Assembly: GCA_004211785.1 (NCBI GenBank)
Contig: SHBX01000021.1
Span: forward strand, 1-48,763
Length of the DNA stretch: 48,763 nucleotides
Origin: Winogradskyella sp.
GTDB taxonomy: Bacteria > Bacteroidota > Bacteroidia > Flavobacteriales > Flavobacteriaceae
Direction: 5' to 3'
The translations under genes and the position numbers were made by a program. Below, piece by piece: positions 16,434 to 24,356 of this stretch (positions within the stretch are counted from its first letter, which is position 1; every line of letters starts with the position of its first letter). The notes under the pieces were generated by a model. That model was given only the letters and a program-made list of their open reading frames with translations. It was not told the DNA's origin and did not search any database.

Positions 16434-16961
16434 ATGATGGAAAATAATTTTCCTTTAATAAAAACTAACCGACTTCTACTACGCGAAATAATAGATGCAG
16501 ACCTTGAAAACATCTTCAATGGATTATCAAACCCTAATGTTATTAAGCATTACGGCATTAGCTTTGACACTATAGATGCTACAAAGGAACAAATGAGTTG
16601 GTTTGCGGATGATAAACAACTATGGTGGGCAATCTGTGCTCTGGACAATAAAACATTTTATGGAGCTGTTGGGCTAAATGATATTAACCCTAAAGAAAAT
16701 AAAGCAGAAATTGGGCTTTGGCTGCTTCCTGAATTTTGGGGAAAAGGAATCATGAAAGAAGTCTTACCATTAATTACTAATTACGGATTTAAGCAACTAA
16801 AGCTACACCGAATTGAAGGGTTTGTAGAGACCGAAAATAGTAATTGTAAAAAAGCAATGTCTAAACTTGATTTTGAATACGAAAAGACGATTAAAGATTG
16901 TGAAATAAAAAATGGTAAGTCTATAAGCGTAGATATATATGCCAAAACAAATCAATACTAA
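16434..16961 (+). CDS. GNAT N-acetyltransferase, RimJ/RimL type
   Basis: A 175-residue acetyl-CoA-dependent transferase. The order matches RimJ/RimL-like GNATs: TNRLLLREI near residue 11, a central GAVGLNDINPKENKAEIGLWL strand region, the acetyl-CoA loop FWGKGIMKEVLP (motif Q/RxxGxG/A is degenerate, FWGKGIM), and the C-terminal LHRIEGFVETENSNCKKAMSKLDF. The substrate is unknown; protein N-termini, aminoglycosides and small metabolites are all possible. It begins with two ATG codons and either could be used. It closes the accessory island and is followed by a strong terminator shared with the convergent mazG operon. Confidence 0.85.
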   Translation: MMENNFPLIKTNRLLLREIIDADLENIFNGLSNPNVIKHYGISFDTIDATKEQMSWFADDKQLWWAICALDNKTFYGAVGLNDINPKENKAEIGLWLLPEFWGKGIMKEVLPLITNYGFKQLKLHRIEGFVETENSNCKKAMSKLDFEYEKTIKDCEIKNGKSISVDIYAKTNQY

Positions 16962-17008
16962 CTGTTATTACCGACAATAATTTTATTAAAAACACCACAT
17001 AAAACCTC

Positions 17009-17038
17009 AAAACCCACTTGCTCTCACAAGTGGGTTTT
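17009..17038. terminator. Bidirectional intrinsic terminator
   Basis: AAAACCCACTTG (17009-17020) and CAAGTGGGTTTT (17027-17038) form a perfect 12-bp stem around a six-base loop. Terminal A and T runs make it work in both directions. It lies between the convergent GNAT gene and the mazG operon. Confidence 0.9.
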
Positions 17039-17181
17039 GCCCTAACTAAACTAAATTAACCTTAATTACAACCGCTAAATAATAATTAAGATTCTACAAA
17101 GAAGAAACCTCTTCATGAGTGTTTCTATTATAGTTACGGTTAAGATTTTCTTTTGGATTTTTTAAGTGTAGACTTTAACAC

Positions 17182-17955
17182 TTATAATTTTTTGGCCTCT
17201 TCCCAGAACACATCCATTTCGGATAAAGTCATGTCTTTTAAAGGTTTTTGGAGTTCCTTAGATTTTTCTTCGAGGTATTGAAAACGCTTCATAAACTTTT
17301 TATTAGTGCGCTCTAAAGCATTTTCTGGATTTACCCTAAGAAATCGTGCATAGTTAACCATAGAGAATAAGACATCTCCAAATTCGCTCTCTATACGATC
17401 TGTATTCCCTGCTTTGATTTCCGTTTTGAGTTCGGCTAGCTCCTCTTCTACTTTTTCAAAAACCTGCTCTGGTTTTTCCCAATCAAAACCAACACCAGCA
17501 ACCTTGTCTTGTATACGATTGGCTTTTACCATAGACGGCAAACTTTTAGGCACACCTTCGAGAACACTATTTTTCCCTTCTTTAAGTTTTAGTTGTTCCC
17601 AGTTGCGTTTTACATCTTCTTCATCATTTACCTCAACATCGCCGTAAATATGTGGATGTCTATCTACTAACTTATCGCAAATACTGTGACATACATCTGC
17701 AATGTCAAAATCTTTTGTTTCGCTACCAATTTTTGAATAGAACACAATGTGTAACAGTACATCTCCAAGTTCTTTTTTTACCTCATCCAAATCGTTATCT
17801 AAAATGGCATCACCGAGTTCGTAAACTTCTTCGATAGTCAAATGACGTAAGGATTCCATAGTTTGCTTTTTATCCCACGGACATTGCTCGCGCAACTCGT
17901 CCATTATAGTTAGCAAACGCTCAAAGGCTTTTAATTGGGCAGTTCTATCAGACAT
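17182..17955 (-). CDS. mazG: Nucleoside triphosphate pyrophosphohydrolase MazG
   Basis: Hydrolyses (d)NTPs to monophosphate plus pyrophosphate, a housekeeping role that also lowers (p)ppGpp stress signalling in E. coli. The 257 residues contain the two MazG halves. The N-terminal one is complete: CPWDKKQTMESLRHL near 20, EEVYELGDAI near 42 and KKELGDVLLHIVFY near 60. The second half has EEELAELKTEI and SEFGDVLFSMVNYARFL near 175-215. It is the last gene of the minus-strand run ruvX-def-DUF5606-mazG, followed by the shared terminator at 17009-17038. Confidence 0.95.
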   Translation of the reverse strand: MSDRTAQLKAFERLLTIMDELREQCPWDKKQTMESLRHLTIEEVYELGDAILDNDLDEVKKELGDVLLHIVFYSKIGSETKDFDIADVCHSICDKLVDRHPHIYGDVEVNDEEDVKRNWEQLKLKEGKNSVLEGVPKSLPSMVKANRIQDKVAGVGFDWEKPEQVFEKVEEELAELKTEIKAGNTDRIESEFGDVLFSMVNYARFLRVNPENALERTNKKFMKRFQYLEEKSKELQKPLKDMTLSEMDVFWEEAKKL

Positions 17956-18021
17956 AAATCACTTATAATTTACGGTCTAAATTACCACAATTTTGAATAA
18001 TAAAATGCTGTAGGAATAGAT

Positions 18022-18447
18022 TTATTCTTCCTCAGAAGTACCAACAGTTTCTTCTTCTTCAAGTGCACTTAACAAATCATTCCTTTGAAGAATATTATAC
18101 CATTGCACCACTTTCTTGATATCTGAAGCATACACACGGTCTTCGTCATAATCAGATAAAATCTCGAAGAAAAATTCTTCTAATTCGTCTTTACTTGCTT
18201 TATGACTAATCTCAGTTTCAGCACCTTTATATTTTGTTTTAATGGAATTTAAAACATTACGCAATGGCACCTCTTCTGTAAGCGTATAGATGGCAATCTC
18301 ACTAAGAATACTAATATTACTATGCGCACCAACAGTGATTCTTTTCTTGTCTATTAAAGATTCAACAACAGCGCCTGTGCGTGTTTGGGTTACAATTTGG
18401 AATAATCCTGGCTTTCCAGAAATTGATAAAATTTTATCTAAACTCAT
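18022..18447 (-). CDS. DUF5606 protein
   Basis: A 141-residue protein matching the Bacteroidota DUF5606 family. The N-terminus ILSISGKPGLFQIV is the recognisable part, followed by VESLIDKKRITVGAHSNISIL and a highly acidic tail ending in EEE. The function is not known. The N-terminal region resembles a small beta-barrel. It starts only 10 bp after the def stop, so it is surely co-transcribed with peptide deformylase, hinting at a translation-linked role without proving it. Confidence 0.85.
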   Translation of the reverse strand: MSLDKILSISGKPGLFQIVTQTRTGAVVESLIDKKRITVGAHSNISILSEIAIYTLTEEVPLRNVLNSIKTKYKGAETEISHKASKDELEEFFFEILSDYDEDRVYASDIKKVVQWYNILQRNDLLSALEEEETVGTSEEE

Positions 18448-18457
18448 GTGTATATTT

Positions 18458-19048
18458 TTAGCGTTTTCTGCTCATTGCTGGGAAACGCATTCTGTAATCA
18501 ACTTTAATTTTACCTTTAGAAATGTTTTGCAACTTTCCTTTTAATAAACGTTTTTTAAACGAAGATAATTTGTCTGTAAACAAAACACCTTCGATATGAT
18601 CGTACTCATGTTGAATAACTCTCGCGATTAAACCATCGTATTCTTCAACGTGTGTATTAAAATCTTTGTCTTGGTATTGTATTTTAATTCTTGGTTGTCT
18701 AAAAACGTCTTCCCTAACATCCGGAATACTTAAACACCCTTCATTAAACGCCCATTCATCACCATCTTCTTCAAGAATTATAGGATTAATAAAGGTCTTC
18801 TTGAATGTCTTTAATTCTGCAGCTTCCTCTTCAGAAAAACTTTCGTCTTCTGCAAAAGGCTCAGTATCTACCAAAAACATACGTACAGCTAAGCCAATTT
18901 GTGGTGCAGCTAAACCAACGCCATAAGCACCATACATAGTCTCGTACATATTGGCAATAAGCACCTCTAACTTAGGATAATCTTTATCGATTTCCACAGC
19001 CTTTTTCTTTAAAACTGGATCGCCGTATGCTACTATTGGTAAAATCAT
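18458..19048 (-). CDS. def: Peptide deformylase
   Basis: Removes the formyl group from the N-terminal methionine of new proteins; a cytoplasmic metalloenzyme. The 196 residues show all three motifs: GVGLAAPQIG (43-52), EGCLSIP (103-109, with the metal-binding cysteine) and QHEYDHIEG (146-154, with the two histidines and catalytic glutamate). An acidic insertion at about 65-82 is characteristic of the Bacteroidota branch. A -7-type box lies 21 bp upstream on the minus strand. The DUF5606 gene follows at 10 bp. Confidence 0.97.
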   Translation of the reverse strand: MILPIVAYGDPVLKKKAVEIDKDYPKLEVLIANMYETMYGAYGVGLAAPQIGLAVRMFLVDTEPFAEDESFSEEEAAELKTFKKTFINPIILEEDGDEWAFNEGCLSIPDVREDVFRQPRIKIQYQDKDFNTHVEEYDGLIARVIQHEYDHIEGVLFTDKLSSFKKRLLKGKLQNISKGKIKVDYRMRFPAMSRKR

Positions 19049-19068
19049 GATTTTAATTTTTACGGAGG

Positions 19069-19076
19069 CAAAAATA
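19069..19076 (-). promoter_or_regulatory. -7 promoter box of def
   Basis: Read on the minus strand this is TATTTTTG, an exact TAnnTTTG match placed 20 bases before the def ATG. No clear -33 TTG was found at the usual distance. It suggests def is transcribed from its own promoter besides any read-through from ruvX. Confidence 0.55.
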
Positions 19077-19124
19077 CAATTCTTAATGTATTTTTAAAGG
19101 TGTTTTATAATAATTGTAACGCTA

Positions 19125-19535
19125 CTACAAAGAAGACATATAGCTCTGAAGGATAAGCGTGGCACTTATCTCATCTACAAGAGCTTTATTTCTGCGCTGC
19201 TTTTTGCTTAAACCACTATCTATCATTGTCTGAAATGCCATTTTAGACGTAAAACGCTCATCGACTCTTACAACAGGAATATTAAGGATTTGATTTTGAA
19301 GCTTTACTAAAAACTTCTGTATATAAACTTCACTTTCAGAATCTGTATTGTCCATTTGTTTTGGTAAGCCTACAACGATTTTATCTACAGTCTCTTTGGA
19401 TATATAATCTTTCAAAAAAGGAATCAATGTCTTAGTATCAACAGTCGTCAAACCAGATGCAATAATTTGCAACTCATCCGTAACTGCAATTCCTGTGCGT
19501 TTAGTTCCGTAATCTATAGCTAAAAGTCTTCCCAT
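19125..19535 (-). CDS. ruvX: Putative pre-16S rRNA nuclease / Holliday-junction resolvase-like protein (RuvX/YqgF)
   Basis: A 136-residue RNase H-fold protein of the YqgF family, required for maturation of the 16S rRNA 5' end in E. coli and earlier named a Holliday-junction resolvase. Motifs are LAIDYGTKRTGIAVTD at 4-19 (first catalytic Asp), KIVVGLPKQMDNTDSE near 53 and VVRVDERFTSKMA near 94. The C-terminal VDEISATLILQSYM carries the last acidic residue. It starts at an ATG with a -7 box about 10 bases upstream and is transcribed divergently from dapD. Confidence 0.93.
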   Translation of the reverse strand: MGRLLAIDYGTKRTGIAVTDELQIIASGLTTVDTKTLIPFLKDYISKETVDKIVVGLPKQMDNTDSESEVYIQKFLVKLQNQILNIPVVRVDERFTSKMAFQTMIDSGLSKKQRRNKALVDEISATLILQSYMSSL

Positions 19536-19543
19536 ATTTGGCG

Positions 19544-19551
19544 CAAAGATA
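19544..19551 (-). promoter_or_regulatory. -7 promoter box of ruvX
   Basis: Minus-strand TATCTTTG, an exact TAnnTTTG box, ends nine bases before the ruvX ATG (19535). This gives a very short or absent 5' untranslated region. Confidence 0.6.
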
Positions 19552-19646
19552 GTTAGAATATAAAGATTTATAATGTTGAATATTTTACAGTTTTACAAAT
19601 ACTCACAAATTTTTCGAAATAGTTTCTTAGATTTTTTTGAGGCGCT

Positions 19647-19654
19647 TATCTTTG
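19647..19654 (+). promoter_or_regulatory. -7 promoter box of dapD
   Basis: TATCTTTG, an exact TAnnTTTG box, lies 20 bases before the dapD ATG. The same eight bases serve ruvX on the other strand, about 100 bp away. No good -33 TTG was seen. Confidence 0.6.
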
Positions 19655-19673
19655 AACTTTAATTTACATCACC

Positions 19674-20489
19674 ATGAAAGACATACAATCTATTATAGAA
19701 ACGGCATGGAATGACCGTTCGCAATTACAGAATAAAGAAACTACGGACGCTATTAGAAAAGTAATTAATCGTATTGATAGCGGAGAACTTAGAGTTGCAG
19801 AACCAACTAATAACGGTTGGCAAGTAAACGAATGGGTTAAGAAAGCCGTAGTATTATATTTCCCAATTCAGAAAATGGAAACTCTTGAAGCTGGTATTTT
19901 TGAGTACCATGACAAAATACCTTTAAAAACTGGTTATGCAGAAAAAGGCATTAGAGTTGTACCAAATGCTATAGCACGTCACGGTGCATATATTTCTAAA
20001 GGTGTGATTATGATGCCAAGTTATGTAAATATTGGAGCCTACGTCGATGAAGGTACTATGGTAGATACATGGGCAACTGTTGGTAGTTGTGCGCAGATTG
20101 GTAAAAATGTACACCTTTCTGGTGGTGTTGGCATTGGTGGTGTTTTAGAACCTTTACAAGCCGCTCCAGTAATTATTGAAGATGGCGCTTTTATAGGTTC
20201 AAGATGCATTGTAGTTGAAGGCGTTCGTGTAGAAAAAGAAGCTGTGCTTGGTGCTAATGTGGTACTTACCATGAGTACAAAAATTATAGATGTTACTGGA
20301 GATGAACCTCTAGAAATGAAAGGTCGTGTTCCTGCGCGTTCTGTTGTTATTCCTGGAAGTTATACTAAAACATTTAGTGCAGGAGAATTCCAAGTGCCTT
20401 GTGCATTAATTATAGGAAAACGCAAAGAAAGTACAGATAAAAAAACATCTTTAAACGATGCACTTCGTGAATATGATGTGGCCGTTTAA
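19674..20489 (+). CDS. dapD: 2,3,4,5-tetrahydropyridine-2,6-dicarboxylate N-succinyltransferase
   Basis: Transfers succinyl from succinyl-CoA to tetrahydrodipicolinate in the succinylase branch of lysine/diaminopimelate synthesis. At 271 residues it has the family length. An N-terminal helical part (VIETAWNDRSQL, NGWQVNEWVKKAVVLYF) is followed by a left-handed beta-helix of hexapeptide repeats from about 95 to 215 (SKGVIMMPSYVNIGAYVDEG, GGVGIGGVLEPLQAAPVIIEDG, IGSRCIVVEGV). RVVPNAIARHG near 92 and PGSYTK near 233 are family-specific. It has its own promoter and is divergent from ruvX. Confidence 0.96.
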   Translation: MKDIQSIIETAWNDRSQLQNKETTDAIRKVINRIDSGELRVAEPTNNGWQVNEWVKKAVVLYFPIQKMETLEAGIFEYHDKIPLKTGYAEKGIRVVPNAIARHGAYISKGVIMMPSYVNIGAYVDEGTMVDTWATVGSCAQIGKNVHLSGGVGIGGVLEPLQAAPVIIEDGAFIGSRCIVVEGVRVEKEAVLGANVVLTMSTKIIDVTGDEPLEMKGRVPARSVVIPGSYTKTFSAGEFQVPCALIIGKRKESTDKKTSLNDALREYDVAV

Positions 20490-20584
20490 GAACTTCTATC
20501 TTTAAAATAAACAAGCAAAAATACAAAAGCCCATAAAGTTTATTCTTTTTGGAATTTGGTATTTTTTAGTTGTAATTTGCCCTA

Positions 20585-21640
20585 ATGAAGGTATTGGTTA
20601 TTCAGCAAAAAATGATTGGAGACGTCTTAACGTCAAGCATTCTATTTGAAGCTATTAAAACCAAATACCCTGATGCTCAATTACATTACCTCATTAACTC
20701 GCACACCTACCCTGTAGTAAAAGGTAATCCGTACATAGACAAATATCATTTTTTTACTCCAGAAGACGAGAAAAGCAAACGAAAATTATTCAGTTTTGCA
20801 AAGAGTTTACAAAAAGAAAAGTTTGATGTCTCAATAGATGTTTACGGAAAGATTAGCAGTTTAATATTTAGTTATTTTTCAAAAGCAAAATTAAGAATTG
20901 GGTATCATAAAAGTTATTCTTCTTTGTTTTATAACAAGACATTAAATCGAAAAACTAAGCCTGAATACAATGCTAGCTTAGCTATTGAAAACAGGATGAA
21001 ACTATTAGAGTTTATTGGTATAGAATTTCAGAATATTTTACCCGAAATATATCTTAAGGATCAAGAACTCGAGGATGCTAAAAACTATTTAATTAGTGCT
21101 GATTTAAATCTCGAAAAGCCTATTTATATGATTAGTGTCTTGGGAAGTGGACCAAAAAAAACATATCCGTTTTCTTATATGGCTAGTGTTTTAAACACTA
21201 TCGCTGAAAAAAATCTAGAAGCTCAAATTCTATTCAATTATATTCCAAAACAAGAAGATGACGCAAAAGCAATTTATGAACTTTGTAAAACAGAAACACA
21301 GCATCAAATTTATTTTAATGTATTTGGAAAAAGCCTTAGAGAGTTTTTAGCAATAACAGCACATTGCACTGCTTTGATAGGAAATGAAGGTGGTGCAGTT
21401 AACATGGCAAAGGCATTACGTATCCCTACATTTACAATGTTTAATCCTGCATTAAATAAGCAAAATTGGTTTGGTGCATCAGAAACAAAAGACCATGTGG
21501 CTGTACATTTAAGTGATTATGTAGATATGTCTAGTTTTGATGAAAAAAACATAAAAGCAGATATTGATACTATTTACAAGAAATTTAAACCGGACTATTT
21601 TAAAGCTTTGCTTTTAGATTTTTTAAAAACCCATAACTAA
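20585..21640 (+). CDS. Glycosyltransferase family 9 (heptosyltransferase-like)
   Basis: A 351-residue GT-B enzyme of the ADP-heptose:LPS heptosyltransferase family, expected at the cytoplasmic face building the inner LPS core. The N-terminus (VLVIQQKMIGDVLTSS) is the family's start and justifies the ATG. The C-terminal donor site shows ISVLGSGPKKTYPF near 184 and ALIGNEGGAVNMAKAL near 264, the equivalent of the usual GxDTGxMHLA. The sugar donor could be heptose or another sugar. Its stop overlaps the next ATG by one base (TAATG), so translation is coupled to the following gene. It opens the surface-glycan cluster. Confidence 0.85.
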   Translation: MKVLVIQQKMIGDVLTSSILFEAIKTKYPDAQLHYLINSHTYPVVKGNPYIDKYHFFTPEDEKSKRKLFSFAKSLQKEKFDVSIDVYGKISSLIFSYFSKAKLRIGYHKSYSSLFYNKTLNRKTKPEYNASLAIENRMKLLEFIGIEFQNILPEIYLKDQELEDAKNYLISADLNLEKPIYMISVLGSGPKKTYPFSYMASVLNTIAEKNLEAQILFNYIPKQEDDAKAIYELCKTETQHQIYFNVFGKSLREFLAITAHCTALIGNEGGAVNMAKALRIPTFTMFNPALNKQNWFGASETKDHVAVHLSDYVDMSSFDEKNIKADIDTIYKKFKPDYFKALLLDFLKTHN

Positions 21641-22716
21641 TGAACTATAAATTTTTAATCTACGTATCATACAGTTATGCATTACCGATTGGCAATCCAT
21701 TAGAGGGTGAGATTCTTAAAAGAGGTTATGAGGTAAAATGGTTTAGTGATTTAGAAGATGGTAAAAAAGCACTTGACAGTAAAGATAATGTCTTTGATAA
21801 AATAAAAGATGTCGTAAACTACAAACCTAATGTTGTTTTAGCAGCTACTGATGATGTTCCAGATTTTATAACTGGTCTAAAAGTTCAAATTTTCCATGGT
21901 TTTTTTGCTCAAAAGCGTCCGGAAGGCAATGAGAAATTTGCTCATTTTAGAATACGTGGTTTTTTTGACTTGTATTGCACACAAGGTCCGACGAGTACCA
22001 ATGGCTTTCAAAAAAAGCAGAAATTACATCCGCATTTTGAAGTTGCAGAAACTGGTTGGAGTAAGGTTGATCCATTATTTCCTATTGAAAAAGCAGATAG
22101 TACAAAACCAGTTATAATGATAGCTTCTACGTTTACAAAACGTCTAAGCTTAGCATATGATGATGACGTTTTTAATACTATAAAAAATTTATCACAAACT
22201 GGTGAATACGAATTTAAGATGGTGTTACATCCTAAATTACCAGAAGAATTAAAACAAAAATGGCAAACACTTAATAACGATAACTTTACTTATTACAATA
22301 CTACCGATTTAATTCCGCTATTTAAACAATCTCATATTCTATTCGCGGATACTACATCCGCTATACAAGAGTATTTATTACAATTAAAACCAGTAGTAAC
22401 TTTTAGACACACATTTGACCATAATTATTTAATAAACATTAAAAAATCGCAGCATATTGAAGATGCCTTTAAAAAAGCACTTTCTCAACCTAAAGACTTA
22501 TTAGATAATGTTGTCAATTTTGTATCTGAGCTCCATCCTTTTTATGATGGAAAATCTAGCGCGAGAGTTATAGATGCCTGTATTACTCAAATTCAAAAGG
22601 ATAAAAGCCATTTAAAAAACAAACCTTTAAATATTATTAGAAAATATAAAATGAGGAAAAGGCTCGGTTTTTTTACTTTAAAAAGCTTTAATAAACCTTA
22701 TTCTATAAAGCGCTAA
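21640..22716 (+). CDS. CDP-glycerol glycerophosphotransferase-like protein
   Basis: A 358-residue GT-B-type protein. VVLAATDDVPDFITGLKVQ, then FHGFFAQKRPEG near 86, and the C-terminal ILFADTTSAIQEYLLQLKPVVTFRH near 233 match CDP-glycerol glycerophosphotransferase / TagB-TagF-like proteins. These add glycerol- or ribitol-phosphate in Gram-positives and occur in Gram-negative LPS and capsule clusters. The actual group transferred is unknown. The last residues are very basic (RKYKMRKRLGFF), which may help membrane attachment. It is translationally coupled to the GT9 gene, and its last four bases overlap the convergent GT2 gene. Confidence 0.75.
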   Translation: MNYKFLIYVSYSYALPIGNPLEGEILKRGYEVKWFSDLEDGKKALDSKDNVFDKIKDVVNYKPNVVLAATDDVPDFITGLKVQIFHGFFAQKRPEGNEKFAHFRIRGFFDLYCTQGPTSTNGFQKKQKLHPHFEVAETGWSKVDPLFPIEKADSTKPVIMIASTFTKRLSLAYDDDVFNTIKNLSQTGEYEFKMVLHPKLPEELKQKWQTLNNDNFTYYNTTDLIPLFKQSHILFADTTSAIQEYLLQLKPVVTFRHTFDHNYLINIKKSQHIEDAFKKALSQPKDLLDNVVNFVSELHPFYDGKSSARVIDACITQIQKDKSHLKNKPLNIIRKYKMRKRLGFFTLKSFNKPYSIKR

Positions 22717-23546
22717 GCAATTTCATTTTTTTGAATACCAAAAGGTGTGTATGTCAATTTTTGAGTCTTCGTAGCTTTTCTAATTCCTTTGTTAAACTCA
22801 AGCTCTTCGTCTTTTTTATATGGTCTTTGATGATGTAGATGTAAACAAATAGCACTATATCTAATCTGAAGAAATTTCACACCATTATTCATCATACGCT
22901 CACCTACTTCTCTATCTTCACCTCCATATCGCATACGCTCATCAAAACCATTTACTGCAATAATATCAGATTTATAGCAAGAGACATTCATGCCATCAAA
23001 AGTAGCCTTAGTTGGTGTTATCGTATTTAAAAATTTAGACTTAAAATCTGATCCTGTAAGCTTATTGAGTTTAAAGGTTTTTGGCTGACCATTTTCTAAA
23101 AGCCAATCTGTATCAAAACATTTTTGATTTTCAATAATAGTTTCGTCTATTAAATTAGATACTTTTTCCGTAAGCTTGTAATAACCTCCAGAAAGCGCAC
23201 AAGAAGTTTTTTGTAGTTTTAGGTGTGTTTCTACAAAGTCTTGTCTAGCCACACAATCACCATCTGTAAAAATGAGATATTCAGAACTAGAAGCCAGAAT
23301 AGCTTTATTTAGTATTTGAGTTTTTCCAAAACCATCATCTTCTTGCCAAACATGCGCAACTTTTAAGTCCGTTTTGCTTTTAAAATCGTCGATAGCAGTT
23401 TTAGTAGTATTGTCAGAACCATCATCCGCAATAATAATTTCGAAACACCTTATTGACTGTAGATGGTAACTATATAAAACGAGCTCTAACCATTTTGGCT
23501 GATTATAAGTGCTAATAATTACAGATGCTTTTAATTCTTGCGACAT
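22713..23546 (-). CDS. Glycosyltransferase family 2 with C-terminal galactosyltransferase-type domain
   Basis: A 277-residue GT-A inverting transferase. VIISTYNQPKWLELVL near 9 and IIIADDGSDNTTK near 37 form the nucleotide-sugar pocket. FTDGDCVARQDF near 93 contains the DxD-equivalent D-G-D. GFDERMRYGGEDREVGERM near 200 is the acceptor-side GED motif of the Glyco_transf_7C type. The sugar is unknown. It is on the opposite strand to its neighbours. A -7 box (TATTTTTG) sits only four bases before its ATG. Confidence 0.87.
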   Translation of the reverse strand: MSQELKASVIISTYNQPKWLELVLYSYHLQSIRCFEIIIADDGSDNTTKTAIDDFKSKTDLKVAHVWQEDDGFGKTQILNKAILASSSEYLIFTDGDCVARQDFVETHLKLQKTSCALSGGYYKLTEKVSNLIDETIIENQKCFDTDWLLENGQPKTFKLNKLTGSDFKSKFLNTITPTKATFDGMNVSCYKSDIIAVNGFDERMRYGGEDREVGERMMNNGVKFLQIRYSAICLHLHHQRPYKKDEELEFNKGIRKATKTQKLTYTPFGIQKNEIA

Positions 23547-23550
23547 GAGG

Positions 23551-23558
23551 CAAAAATA
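23551..23558 (-). promoter_or_regulatory. -7 box implying a leaderless GT2 transcript
   Basis: Minus-strand TATTTTTG lies immediately before the ATG at 23546, leaving four bases between box and start codon. Transcription would begin at or within the start codon, so the message should be leaderless or nearly so. Confidence 0.5.
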
Positions 23559-23587
23559 CTACTTTTACAACATAGATATTTTAAAGC

Positions 23588-24352
23588 ATGATAAAACTAT
23601 CTGGAGTAATAATTACTTACAACGAAGAGCGCAATATCAAAAACTGTTTACAGTCTTTGATCAATGTTGTCGATGAGATTATTGTAGTAGACTCTTACTC
23701 AACGGATAGAACTAAAGCAATATGTGAATCTTTTAACGTCACATTTATTGAGCAAGAATTTTTAGGATATGTAGAACAAAAAAACTTTGCTTTAAATAAG
23801 GCTTCTAATGATTATATTGTTTCCTTAGATGGCGATGAATCCTTATCAAAAGAATTACAAAACTCAATTAAAGCATTAAAAGCTAATTGGGTTTATGACG
23901 GCTATTACTGCAATAGATTTAATAATTTTTGCGGTCAATGGATAAAACACTCTGATTGGTACCCAAATAGAAAACTTCGTGTTTTTGATAGACGAAAGGC
24001 TACATGGAAAGGCATAAACCCTCATGACAATGTAATACTAAACGATAATTCTTCTTCAAAAACACAACTAAAAGGTGATATTCTACACATAACCTATCAA
24101 TCGTATTCGGAATTCAATAAAAAAACAGAATATTTCTCAACAATTGCTTCAAAAGCCTATTTTGAAGAAGGAAAAACATCTACTATCTGGAAAATATTCT
24201 TTAACCCAGCTTGGGCCTTTTTTAAAGCCTATTTTTTGAGATTAGGTTTTCTTGATGGCTTAAATGGTTTTGTTATATGCTATCAAACTGCAAACATTAC
24301 CTTTTTGAAATACCTTAAACTCTTAGAGCTTCAAAAAAGCAAAGAAGAATAA
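23588..24352 (+). CDS. Glycosyltransferase family 2, WaaE/KdtX-like
   Basis: A 254-residue GT-A transferase. The opening VIITYNEERNIKNCLQSL and DEIIVVDSYSTDRTKAI, then VSLDGDESLSKEL (D-G-D), are characteristic of the WaaE/KdtX subgroup. That subgroup adds beta-glucose to the LPS inner core in enterics and recurs beside Kdo/heptose genes. RVFDRRKATWKGINPHD near 137 is also typical. No membrane segment is certain, although KIFFNPAWAFFKAYFLRLGFLDG near 199 is amphipathic and could dock to the membrane. It converges with the kinase gene at a four-base gap. Confidence 0.85.
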   Translation: MIKLSGVIITYNEERNIKNCLQSLINVVDEIIVVDSYSTDRTKAICESFNVTFIEQEFLGYVEQKNFALNKASNDYIVSLDGDESLSKELQNSIKALKANWVYDGYYCNRFNNFCGQWIKHSDWYPNRKLRVFDRRKATWKGINPHDNVILNDNSSSKTQLKGDILHITYQSYSEFNKKTEYFSTIASKAYFEEGKTSTIWKIFFNPAWAFFKAYFLRLGFLDGLNGFVICYQTANITFLKYLKLLELQKSKEE

Positions 24353-24356
24353 CTTA

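Noticed and set aside
13884..16961. Calling the island an integron
   Set aside because: No integrase gene, no attI and no canonical attC core sites could be identified; only a resemblance in layout is claimed.
17163..17184. Second terminator next to mazG (TAAGTGT/ACACTTA)
   Set aside because: Only a seven-base AT-rich stem overlapping the mazG stop; the 12-bp terminator at 17009-17038 suffices.
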